In this document: positions 1-9,023 of the stretch, in pieces
Numbering within the stretch: the first letter of the stretch is position 1
How the letters are laid out: each line of letters opens with the position of its first letter
Assembly: GCA_000320545.1 (NCBI GenBank)
Contig: ADNK01000613.1
Span: 1-32,658 of the forward strand
Length of the DNA: 32,658 nucleotides
Source of the DNA: Bigelowiella natans CCMP2755
Taxonomy: Eukaryota > Cercozoa > Chlorarachniophyceae
Direction of reading: 5' to 3'
Notes under the pieces: generated by a model
Databases searched by the model: none
What the model saw: only the letters and a program-made list of their open reading frames with translations
What the model was told of the DNA's origin: nothing
Made by a program: the position numbers and the translations under genes

Positions 1-185
1 TTTAAAACCAGAAATTTTGATGGTGGGGGGGAGATTTCCCAATTTTGATCCTCTTCCCCCTTTTGGTGGGGGGGGGGTTTTTCCAAGCCATGGGTATGGG
101 GGCCAACTTTTAAAACCCCGGTAGGCCCTTGGGATTCCCAAAAGTGCTCCCCAAATAAAACGGCCCGGGGGGGGAGAAAAAAAAT
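1..185. other. Probable low-quality contig end / intron sequence
   Basis: This stretch is full of stretched homopolymers (runs of T, C, G and A, ending in a very long C run near 190-209) and shows no usable reading frame. The texture is typical of the untrimmed end of a Sanger read or contig. If genuine, it is intron upstream of the first MutS2 exon, whose 3' splice site lies at 232-233. I see no feature in it. Confidence 0.5.
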
Positions 186-233
186 TTGTGCCCCCCCCCC
201 CCCCCCCCCTCCCCCCCGTTATACAATTCTCAG

Positions 234-649
234 GACATGCTGAAAAGCCTGGAAGAAGAGGTGCGAGAGAAGACGCTGGAAATCGAGGAAACGCGGAAAA
301 ACGTGCGGGCAGAGGCGGCCGCTGAGTATGCAAAGGTGAGAAGAAAAGGTGGTGTGTTGCTGCCGCTCCCACTTCCTGATCGCCCTTGTCGCTACTGCAG
401 GAGCTCCAAGCAAAAGAGCGCCGTCTCAACAACCTAGTGAAGGAACTTCAGGAGGCCCAAAGAAAACAGCAGAATAACCAAAAGCAGCAAGGAACGACTA
501 GTGTCGGTGAGGACTCCGCGCTGGGAAGCAATGGTGAGAGTTAGATATGGTGTCATGGTGTGCATTCGGTGCTGGAAGAGCGACTGCGGTGATGGTGGTG
601 AAAGCCATAGTCGCGCAGAGGAATGATAGCAACACCGATATATGTATTT

Positions 650-688
<39 letters not shown>

Positions 689-1488
689 TTTATATATGAG
701 AGCGTCAATGTGTGCATATAATGTGTGTATATATGCGGGCAGTACCATTTTACTTGTCATCATGGCTAACAACTGTCGTCGTCGATAGGAGGTAACATCG
801 TGGGTGACGACATCAACACGCTGAAGGTGCTTAAAAGAGAAGTCCAGACTGTGAAGGAAGAGGTACTACTTCTTCGATACGACTGTTGCAAATCACAATC
901 AAAGCTTGATTCGAGCTTTCACTGTCCTTTCCCCCCCCTCCTTCTCTTTCTTTCTTTCTCCGTCTCTTTTCTCATTTTCTTCTCGTACCAAAAGTGAACG
1001 CGATGATAAACCCCATCTTTTGTCCTTCCTCCTCCTCCTCCTCCTCCTCCTCCTCTTCTCCACTCTTATAGGTCCGTGCAGCAGCGAAGCCTATGTACGA
1101 AGAGCAAGGATTGGTGCCCTTGACTGTGACCGACGTGATCGAGGTCGGAGACCAGCTTGCTATCATCGATGGAGGTAATGACGATATTCGTAGTGCTGTA
1201 GCGGTAAGGAGGAGGAGGAGGAGGGCTTGCGTCTAGTTCGTGGATTTCCATTTGCCCGCTTTTTGATGTACTGGTGACGAGCACATGCACCTCCCGACCT
1301 CCCTTCTCCCCCCATCTCTTCCTCCTTTATGCTGATTTCTTCCAGGTACGTTCGACAAGAGGATTGCTAGCGTCACGAGGGTGAGGGGGAGGAAGGTAAA
1401 ATCATGGCTACCTCTTGCAACTGAGGAGTCTCCCTGTCTGTACACATACATATCCGCATTATTATGAAAATAAAAGTATAAATATATA

Positions 1489-1534
<46 letters not shown>

Positions 1535-2266
1535 TTCTACGTCCTATCTCTATCATCCAGATCGACGTAACGATCACGCGGGGCCGAATTCCCTTCCAGC
1601 TTACCCTCGACCGCAGCGCACTTGCATACCCCTCGGAAAAGCGACTGAAAATGTCTCCAACCGTGCAGGCCTCCCCTGCTGCCAGCACTCTGGGGGGGGG
1701 GGTAGGCATGTTTGCCAATGTGGTTCACAGGCAAGCGAAATCTATGAAGGCCAAGGAGAAGTCCGCTGCAAAGAATAGCAAGAAGGCTCTGGCTGCTGCT
1801 GCTCAGGATCAGCAGCAGCTACGAGGCATTCGTACGCCGGGCAACACCGTGGATGTTAGAGGAATGTCGCTACCAGATGCTAAGGAGGACGTCGTCAACT
1901 TCATCTCTGATTTTCGCAAGTCAGGGGAGCAGGTGTGGGAAGCGAGAGGCGACAGCAGCACTCACATACTAATCGATAAGAAGCAAACTGTAGTAGGAAA
2001 TGCGCATACGACGAACTCGTTCATCACCATTTTCTGACACAGGAGCGACTCGCTGTTCGTGGATGTTTCCCCTGCATGATCTGAGGGATCAATATTCATT
2101 TTAGGTAGCATATATCGCACATGGCCATGGTACGGGTGAGGAGATGGGTGTGCTCAAGAATGGCCTCCGTGAATGGCTCCAGAGCGGTAAAGCTCCGGTC
2201 AGTGTGTTCGAGCCAGCGGCAATGGAAGATGGAGGGGATGCTTTTACAATCATTGCTTTGAAATAA
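234..2266 (+). CDS. MutS2-like protein, C-terminal part (KOW-like region + Smr domain), 5' partial
   Basis: Seven exons: 234-335, 401-533, 789-862, 1072-1174, 1346-1395, 1561-1932, 2105-2266 (TAA). All have GT-AG borders and compatible phases, giving 331 residues; the N-terminal ATPase part lies off the left edge. The order is a charged coiled coil (DMLKSLEEEVREKTLEIEE, then ELQAKERRLNNLVKELQEA), a short beta-rich region around VGDQLAIIDGG and KIDVTITRGRIPFQLTL (the KOW/SH3-like position of MutS2), a Lys/Ala-rich linker, and a C-terminal Smr domain with VDVRGMSLPDAKEDVV, the IAHGHGTG loop (family HGxGxG) and GGDAFTIIAL before the stop. MutS2 proteins act on branched DNA or on collided ribosomes; the Smr domain is the nuclease/nucleic-acid-binding part. 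Eukaryotic copies are usually plastid-derived, so plastid targeting is likely, but the N-terminus is not visible. An alternative donor at 507 in the second exon keeps phase and would drop nine codons. Confidence 0.85.
652..682. repeat. (TA)n microsatellite in MutS2-like intron
   Basis: Alternating TA tract inside the intron 534-788. A second tract of the same kind lies at about 1498-1529 in the intron 1396-1560, ending some 30 bases before the acceptor at 1560. Confidence 0.9.
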
Positions 2267-3192
2267 CCATGACCAGGCGTAGGTCTGTGCGTGCGGCATG
2301 GTGAATGCAAGCCTTGTGTCACTGTTGTTTGTGTGCACCACTTTAGAAACTAATCATTGTTACCATTATTATCATGATGTGCGAACCTTCTAATCGTGTT
2401 GAAGTGTTGTTAAAGCTCAGGCATATGAGATATCTTGTTATGTGATAATAACTTGTGTCTCTATATACACGAACACGCAACATGTGCGCACGCAGCATGA
2501 CAAGAGTGACTTAATGATAATACATTCACATGCATGATTGACTATGTGACATGATGGCGGAAACAGCCAAATACAACTTAAAAGCTGTGGCCGCAGCCAT
2601 TACATTGCAAAGCACACAGCTAGGATGACAATTGATCAAATGTAATCTTTTTCATTATTCATGTCCGTTTCATGCACGTTACGCGCTGCACACACAAGCT
2701 AGCATGACGCATATGGGACGGATGTCAACAAATGAAAAAGCTATAAGAAAGATTACATTTTATCAATGGCAATCCTTAGCAATTAGGTGTAGGTAGCTAT
2801 CTAGCTAGCTATGGCAAGCAGCGCATAGCGCATATCTAGATATGTCTAGACATCATCTAAACACAAATTCACATAAAAATGCACGCTAATATGTAAATTG
2901 TACATCATCTCATATGCTATGCATATGACAGTTGCAGCCCCCCATAATCATGACACGCTACACGTCTAGTCCATCTAGACATATCCGGCAAATCGCCAAG
3001 CATGCTGCTAGTATGTACACCTCACGTGCGTAGACCAGCATGGTAATATAGCATGCGTTTATTTCGAATATGCAGTAGAGCCTTTGCCTACTGTAATTAA
3101 CATTTTATTGGCTATTTGTATTAGAATAGAACTGTTGCTGAGGTATCACCTTGCATACATCGCATTCATCACACACACATTTTTTGGTTCAT
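2267..3192. other. Intergenic region between convergent MutS2-like and PsbQ-like genes
   Basis: Both flanking genes end here, so this is shared 3' flank. It is AT-rich with many short palindromic words (CTAGCTAGC near 2805, TCTAGA and CATATG elsewhere). It contains the inverted-repeat element at 2619-2780. I found no supported exon or RNA gene. Confidence 0.6.
2619..2780. repeat. MITE-like imperfect inverted-repeat element
   Basis: The left arm (about 2619-2656) contains ATTGATCAAATGTAATCTTT at 2631-2650. The right arm (about 2731-2780) contains its reverse complement at 2748-2767 with one mismatch. Outside this core both arms continue as similar GCTAGGAT / GCTAAGGAT blocks. On the inner side AATGAAAAAG at 2731 matches the left CTTTTTCATT after a short insertion. 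The whole ~160 bp can fold back on itself. There is no coding content. The target-site duplication is not clear, so it could also be a structured RNA or a chance palindrome. Confidence 0.45.
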
Positions 3193-4705
3193 CTACTGTG
3201 CGCGGAGATATTCTGCCACATCAGCGTCAATGGCCCATCTTTCCAAAGCTGTGACGGTCGTCACATATCCTTTCTTAAGCGCCATAACATCCTAAATTCG
3301 AGCACGTGTTCAAATTTAAAATGACTGAAAATGAAACGTGCTTGACAACGATATAAAACTGAATGTCACCATGCTGAGCGTATGTGGAGCTACCTTGTTG
3401 CTAGCAGCTTTCGTCATGCCGTTGAAAGCATCCTGGAGCGACGAAGCAGACGACTTCGATGCATCGCTAGTAGAGATCTCAGTTACCTTGTCCTAGTAGA
3501 GTATTGAGAGAGGGAAGAGGGAAAATTGGGTGGAATAGTGGCAGAAAGAGGGGAGCGGCAATGCGATTAGTTGCGTGAACAAATCATGTAGACATCGGGA
3601 GTGGGGGGGGGGGGGGGGGGAGGCGAGAGATAAGATGGAGGAGGACGATAATGGAGAGACGATGACGACAATGCCGGCATAAATCCAACGTCCTTAGTGC
3701 ATTAAAGACATCATCGTGAAATTTTGAGGAGGGAAGTGTTACCATAAGAGGCTGGATCCAGCCGCCGGTACCTCCTTTATCAGGCGAGAGAGATGTAGAG
3801 ACTTCGATCAAGTTCTTCTCGGAGATGGCTTTTCCTAAGGGTGAGCGAGGAGGAGAGAAGAAAAGAAAAGAGATATAGTAGGAACAACACAAAATGTTAA
3901 ATAGTCATCATTGTAGGAACTTTCTTTTTAAACCCCCTTCTGATATTTTGTGGTCTCATGATTCAACCAACCTAAGTCAGCAAGACGAGCTACCGCGCGC
4001 GTCACAGGAACAAGTTCAACTCTAGCCTTCTTGTTTGTGATTCCTGACAATGATACATTTTATCACTCTAGTGTTTTACTACGGAATAGATGCTGCCATT
4101 CACTACTGCACGGGCAAACCTTCAGCACGGAGAAAGTCCGACTCCAACTTCTTCTCCTCCTTTATTCTGTTATGCAGATGTATAATTTCAGGATTGTAAA
4201 TTGTATACATGCTAAAGAAAACTTAACCTTTCTGATCTCCTGGCCTTAGCTTTTTCCAAAAGTTCTGCATCGTCGTCATCCTGAAGAGATTCATTTTACA
4301 TCAACGTACTCCACTCAGCTCTGGCATTGGTTCATTATTTTTTCCATCTTTTATCTTTATCATGTTCTTTCTGTCCTTACTGGAAGAATTGCCATTGCAT
4401 TTCGAGCAGCCAAGATGGGAGCTGCAATGCCCAAGCTGCCAGCCACCGCCCTACGTATGATACAAATTGAATTTCAACAGATCCTTAATGCAATGCTTTC
4501 TCTCGAACAAATATATGGATGCAGTAATTTACCGGCGTCCAACAGACCCATCAGCTCGTGCGCATGCAGCAACACGGCCGAGAGGGCGCACAGCTGGCGA
4601 CGTCACCCCCCTCCCAAGTGGGGTGGAGGATCGATGTCCATTCCATAAGGTAATGAGAAGCACGGCGTTCAGCGCGACACTAGCTACTACAGCAAACGAC
4701 CGCAT
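3193..4705 (-). CDS. PsbQ-like photosystem II extrinsic (thylakoid lumen) protein precursor
   Basis: Seven small exons on the minus strand: 4705-4533, 4450-4381, 4280-4228, 4021-3972, 3834-3743, 3492-3394, 3291-3193 (TAG). All have GT-AG borders and fully compatible phases, giving 211 residues. The ATG follows an A-rich stretch (CAAAAAG). The N-terminus is layered: a hydrophobic ER-type signal (FAVVASVALNAVLLITLW), a basic Ser/Arg/Pro/Ala transit region, then twin arginine (R57 R58) before AVAGSLGIAAPILAA and an A-x-A site (A76-M-A78). This is a Tat thylakoid signal. The mature part (~133 aa) is helical, with ELLEKAKARRSER, LVPVTRAVARLADLGKAIS, GGWIQPLM, SLQDAFNGMTKAA and GYVTTVTALERWA, the spacing of a PsbQ-type four-helix bundle. 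PsbQ-type proteins stabilise the oxygen-evolving complex on the lumen face. PsbQ' or Psb31 are alternatives I cannot separate by eye. The layered signal implies a plastid with more than two membranes. Confidence 0.72.
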
Positions 4706-6393
4706 CTTTTTGAAACTAATCCCTTTTAGATAAGAAACACTATTAGACCATGAGTGTCTGTCTTGTGATCATTTGCAACAAACATTGCTAATTTCTTCTG
4801 ATTCTCTCTCTGCCCCTCTCTCTCCTATTCTCGATGAGCGGGTCCCAGCTCCCTTCTCTTCATTTCAAAATTTTATTCGAATCAAAATCATCACTATCTC
4901 TGCCACTTCCTTCCTTCTGAACGTCTCATTGATTCCCTCCTCCCACCACGAATCCACCCCCTCAAGAGCGCACCTCGATGAAAAATGGTTCTTTACAATA
5001 CGTCAAGACATGTGGGATGACGCACAAGCTGTCCACAGGGCTTTTCCGAAATATCGATAATGTTGAACTGTTCTATATTTTATATGCTCGACAAGAGCAA
5101 ATGGATGACGTAGCTTGGTTTTGTCGAATTCCTTCATAAAGTTTCCGTCTCTGCTCGAAGTTCTTTTACTGACGGACGTCCTTGATTGGACAGTAAGCGA
5201 CATTGTCAACTTGCGGATTGTTTTTGCAGAATGCTCATAACAAAATGCAAAATTCAGAAGTGCCGATAGAGCCGTTGGCATAATTTCAGAAGTGGATGAA
5301 AACGGACAAAAGCTTTGTTCTTCCGCTCCATTTTTGGAAGCCAATAATAATTCTTTCAACAGACTAATCCAGATCTACGAGTAGGGTTGTTGTGTAAATG
5401 TGCAAATGTACCCCTTAAACTACCAGAAAATACTGTCTGAGCCATTCCTCAAAAGAAGTAATCGAGGTTTTTAATTGAAAGTTAGCATATTTTTCACTAC
5501 ATTTTCCATTTTGCAAAACTGCGATACGTGTTTTTTGAGTCTGAAATAAAAACACGTGACTGTACCCCCCGCATAAGGGTCATGTGACCCTTCTCGTACG
5601 TATTCCTACACCAGCTGCCAATAATTGATGGAGCTAAAATGAAAGATGTAAACGAGTTACTTTTGTCAGATATTTTTCGGAAGAAAACCGTGTTACATTT
5701 TGTTCCACTTGCAAGCCGTAGTCGCTGAAGTGAAATCCTATGCAAGATAGGTGTTCAACTCACTGGTGGTGAACAATGTTAGCATGAAACTCGGTCAAGA
5801 TCCACAAGCCAACTCGGATAGTTTTAACTCCCCTAATTTCACAACATCGGTTCGAAAATGTGCAGTCGCAGGCAGATAATTCGAGGATATCCCCAACATA
5901 AACCTAGGAAAGGATGGGCATTTTTTGGGCTTGAAAACTGTGCCTTGGTTTGATGTGGAGAAGTTGGACATCGGGGTCGATAAAAATAGCAGTCTTTACG
6001 CAGAAAACATGCAATAAACACTTCATTTTTTAGCCCCTCTTTTTGCTTGGCTTACACAGCCTAAAATTAGGTTAAATGTAATTCTATTACAGAATACGAC
6101 AAGGTCCTGAGGGGATTTAGAGGAGATCAGGAAATCAGGAAATCCTGAAAATCGCTGCCTTCCACTGAAGCCCTCCACACAAAACATTTTTCCAGCCTGG
6201 GAGCCCCCGTCTTCGTTCCCGAGCTCTCGAGAACAGCACTTTCTCTTTTTACATCTCACAGTCAATAGAATGGTTTTCATTGAGACCTACACAACGCCAT
6301 GGCCAGGTGGTAACGCCTGACGAGTATTGACCGAGACACAGATAACAACACTACTATTTCACGAGCTTGACAGAACGAACAGATACTAGAAAA
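4706..6393. other. Intergenic region upstream of PsbQ-like gene; no supported gene
   Basis: The interval holds the divergent 5' flanks of the PsbQ-like gene (-) and the 6394 ORF (+). There are pyrimidine-rich stretches around 4800-4960 and several open frames under 120 codons on both strands, none with a recognisable family pattern. One plus-strand frame near 4970 reads LDEKWFFTIRQDMW, which recalls a mariner-type transposase block but is not supported by its surroundings. The minus-strand ORF at 5003-5359 is equally unsupported. Confidence 0.5.
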
Positions 6394-6879
6394 ATGAAAT
6401 CCTCGCAGGAACGGGAGGTGGGTGTTGCTCATCCCAGGCCTGTTTATGCGATGCTTAGCAAGGATGAATGCACGCGGTCCGCATGGAACTGCAGTCGTTC
6501 CTGCGACAGCAAAAGCAGTAGCACTGCCTCCATATCCACGCACAGTAACAGCGGAAACAAACGTTTAAGAGAGCCCACCGCCCAGCAAACCAATCATCAC
6601 CCAAACAAAAAAATCCGCAATCCCACATCAAAGGGGATGACAGCCTCATCCGGGGATTACATCAAATCACCGGCAGCCCACCAGGAGTTCATAACTCCGT
6701 TAATGATTTCTGCACCCGCTAATATGGAATCCGGGATAAAAACTCCCGTCAATGGTTCACCGAAGAACTCAACAAATGTAGACACGAAGCCATCTATCAA
6801 TGGTGGACAGCCTTGCTCTATGATAGATGGTAGCGATAGATCACAAGATGTAAAGCCCGTCCTACCACGCACAGAATGA
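6394..6879 (+). CDS. Ser/Asn-rich hypothetical protein (161 aa), possibly nuclear
   Basis: A single uninterrupted frame from an ATG in A-rich context (GAAAAATGAAA) to TGA. The product is rich in Ser, Asn, Thr and Pro with no predicted membrane segment. A basic cluster, NKRLREPTAQQTNHHPNKKI, followed by RNP, looks like a bipartite nuclear localisation signal. The rest (SKSSSTASISTHSNSGN, then TPVNGSPKNSTN) is disordered low complexity of the kind seen in transcription regulators. I recognise no domain. Codons for repeated residues are varied rather than a simple microsatellite, which favours real coding. It could be one exon of a larger gene or a chance ORF. A shorter minus-strand ORF overlaps its start region and is less convincing. 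Confidence 0.35.
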   Translation: MKSSQEREVGVAHPRPVYAMLSKDECTRSAWNCSRSCDSKSSSTASISTHSNSGNKRLREPTAQQTNHHPNKKIRNPTSKGMTASSGDYIKSPAAHQEFITPLMISAPANMESGIKTPVNGSPKNSTNVDTKPSINGGQPCSMIDGSDRSQDVKPVLPRTE

Positions 6880-7255
6880 GACGTAAGGTCATGGGGTTTC
6901 GAGAATGTTCTGATTGTTCAGAATGCAATCTTAAGAAATCTAGGAAGCGTTGTAAGGCAACGATACGACACGCTGCTTTGTAGGAAGCAGTTGAACTAGG
7001 TCTTGTTCTGTTGAAGATTCAAGAAACCTACATTAATCTAGAAAACCCAACCAAATGTGATCATTGAAAACAAGCTTCTATCAATTCACAATGAGCAATG
7101 TGCACAATTGTGCAGATGTGCATCTCTCATATCCAATCATTTTGGGTCAACGCACTGAAAATGATCATGCGTACTATGCGCATGATCGCATTGCTAGATT
7201 GCGCCAGAGCAAAGCACGCTATCAAGCATTGAAACGCAACCAGCAATCAAATTGT

Positions 7256-7352
7256 GCGTGGTTCATTGGGCATGAGAGGGCACTTTATTTTGTGAATGTC
7301 GGCACAACCATGCAAGTCCATGAAAAATGCCCTGATGCCCAATGAACCACGC
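7256..7352. other. Long perfect-stem fold-back (pre-miRNA-like or MITE-like)
   Basis: The arm 7256-7273 (GCGTGGTTCATTGGGCAT) is the exact reverse complement of 7335-7352. After a small asymmetric bulge the stem resumes with AGGGCA against TGCCCT, then T-rich against A-rich bases, leaving a loop of about 40 nt. Total length is 97 nt. The geometry resembles a microRNA precursor but equally a small palindromic transposon. Strand and transcription are unknown. Confidence 0.45.
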
Positions 7353-7428
7353 AAGTTCAGATGGAATGTCCTGATTGTCTGTCTAATCTGATGACACCTA
7401 ACAACCAGCAACGCACCATGCAGCACGC

Positions 7429-7460
7429 GCTAGCACGCTAGCACGCTAGCACGCTGTGGC
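7429..7460. repeat. Four tandem copies of an 8-bp palindromic unit GCTAGCAC
   Basis: Four exact head-to-tail units with no spacers, followed by degenerate copies up to about 7500 (ATGCTAGCATGGCACGC and similar). This is a minisatellite-like array, not a CRISPR. Confidence 0.85.
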
Positions 7461-8370
7461 ACATGCTAGCATGGCACGCTACGCTAGCACGTCGCTAGGT
7501 CGTGTAGCCATGCAGCATGAACCACTCGCACCGTCACCAGCATGCACACTTTGCGCACACCGAGCTTGCTCGATCACTGCTGCTTGTGTGCTCGGCATGC
7601 ACATGCATCTATCTAGCTAACTGCTAGCTAGACAGGAAAATCATCTTCATTGCTAGATTGCTGCGGCGATGACGTCTACGCTGTGGACGTGAGGCAAATT
7701 GTATTACATTTTGCATGGTGCACACACAGCCACACACACACACATGCGCCAGCATGCTAGCATGGCCTTGCGTGTCTAGTTGTGATCATCGTCCAGTGGT
7801 CTGGTGGTGTTGGTTGGCGCGCGGGCTGTGGTTCATTGCACATCTAGACATGCGCACAGCTAGACAGCTCCAGCCAGAGCTGCGTGCGATCAACCGCAGA
7901 AGTTCTTGTGCATTCTGAGGCAAATGACTTGCTTGAGCAAGCTAGCCAGCCACCAGAGCCAGCTGTGAAGTCCAATGTTTGGAGCTTGATGTTCGATCAA
8001 ACTTGGCGCATGCAGAGCCTGAGATGCAAGTCCAAAGTTTGGCTCGATCACTTGTTTTTTCGATCCTGGCTTTTGCCAATGAAGCTTGATCAGAAACCGG
8101 ACACCATGCATGACACGTTGCGTGCATTCTGACGCGTTTGTGCGAATGGAGAACAACCAGGAAAACTCATCGAAAGAAAGGAAAAAAAAAGAAAGAAAGA
8201 AAGAAAGAAACTTTGCGAAGTGAAATCGTCTCGTAGTCATCTTTGTGCATGCCAAAATCATTCCACACGTTCACTTTCATCGCTGAGTCTTCACAAAAAC
8301 ATCATCAGAATCGAAAGAAAAGAAAGAAAGAAGCTGTGATGATCGACAACGTTTCCAAAGTGTTGCATGA

Positions 8371-8547
8371 CACTTGCAAAGTGCGAAACGCAGGGCCTCG
8401 AGCCAAAAACAGCGAGGACCGAAAGTGTTGGTCGCAGTGAGTGAACAATGAGAACAATGAGAACAACGATGAAAAACCACATTTGTGACAAGACACTTGC
8501 AGTGTGCGAAATGCAGTGCCTCGAACTGGCTTCAGTGAGGACTGAAA
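8371..8547. repeat. Diverged direct repeat, two 54-bp copies 123 bp apart
   Basis: Copy 1 (8371-8424) and copy 2 (8494-8547) align without gaps, both starting CACTTGC and ending in a GAGGAC(C/T)GAAA block, with about a quarter of positions differing. A third partial match (GTGCCTCGAACT) follows near 8552. This suggests an old tandem duplication of a non-coding unit. Confidence 0.6.
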
Positions 8548-9023
8548 ACTGTGCCTCGAACTAACTTTAGTGGGCTAGTGAGAACTAACTAGTGAAACAA
8601 AAAGGAATCAAGAATGGCATTCTAGTCACTCCTCCATTCCTAGTTTCATTGTCTTTTGTGCCTGATCTGAAGAAAGTGATTGGATCTGAATGAAAACGTA
8701 TCGCAAAAAAGGAGTAACATCCTAGGAGGACATCTGCGATTTTCACTCTGCGTCAATGGTAATGGCGTATCTGTCTGCTACCAAAAGCAACAATGCAGCG
8801 TAACGACGGGTGATCATTGATAAAAAATGCTAAAAATAGAGCTAAACGACCAGCTTTTCTGCCGAAACCGCAGGCCTTTTCTGCTGTACTACTGCAGAGG
8901 GCGTGCTTCGACATCAACCCAGCCATTATTATCTATCACCTAATGCTAGTTGCACCGCCATCTGCCTGAAGAAAGGGTGCGCCCCACGCGAAAGATTGTT
9001 GACTGCCTGTGCAATTGGAAGCG

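Larger units (their letters stand above)
6880..9023. other. Repeat-rich non-coding region upstream of the protease gene
   Basis: No supported exon. The sequence is built from short palindromic words (GCTAGC, GCATGC, CATGCA, TGATCA). It contains a long fold-back (7256-7352), a perfect 9-bp hairpin (7163-7187), four tandem GCTAGCAC units (7429-7460), a GAAA microsatellite near 8170-8210 and a diverged direct repeat (8371-8547). It may be a decayed repeat or transposon-derived block. The last several hundred bases should include the promoter of the metalloprotease gene. Confidence 0.5.

Noticed and set aside
3743-3834. Earlier donor (G|GTACC at about 3770) in PsbQ-like exon 5
   Set aside because: It gives phase 1, which forces a stop in the next exon. 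The later donor ATG|GTAACA fits phase 0 and retains the expected GGWIQPL block.
4970-5060. Mariner-type transposase fragment (LDEKWFF)
   Set aside because: Only one short motif resembles the family. No D,D,D/E context, terminal repeats or neighbouring homologous frame was found.
7429-7500. CRISPR-like array
   Set aside because: Units are 8 bp, contiguous and without spacers, in a eukaryotic setting; it is a small tandem repeat.
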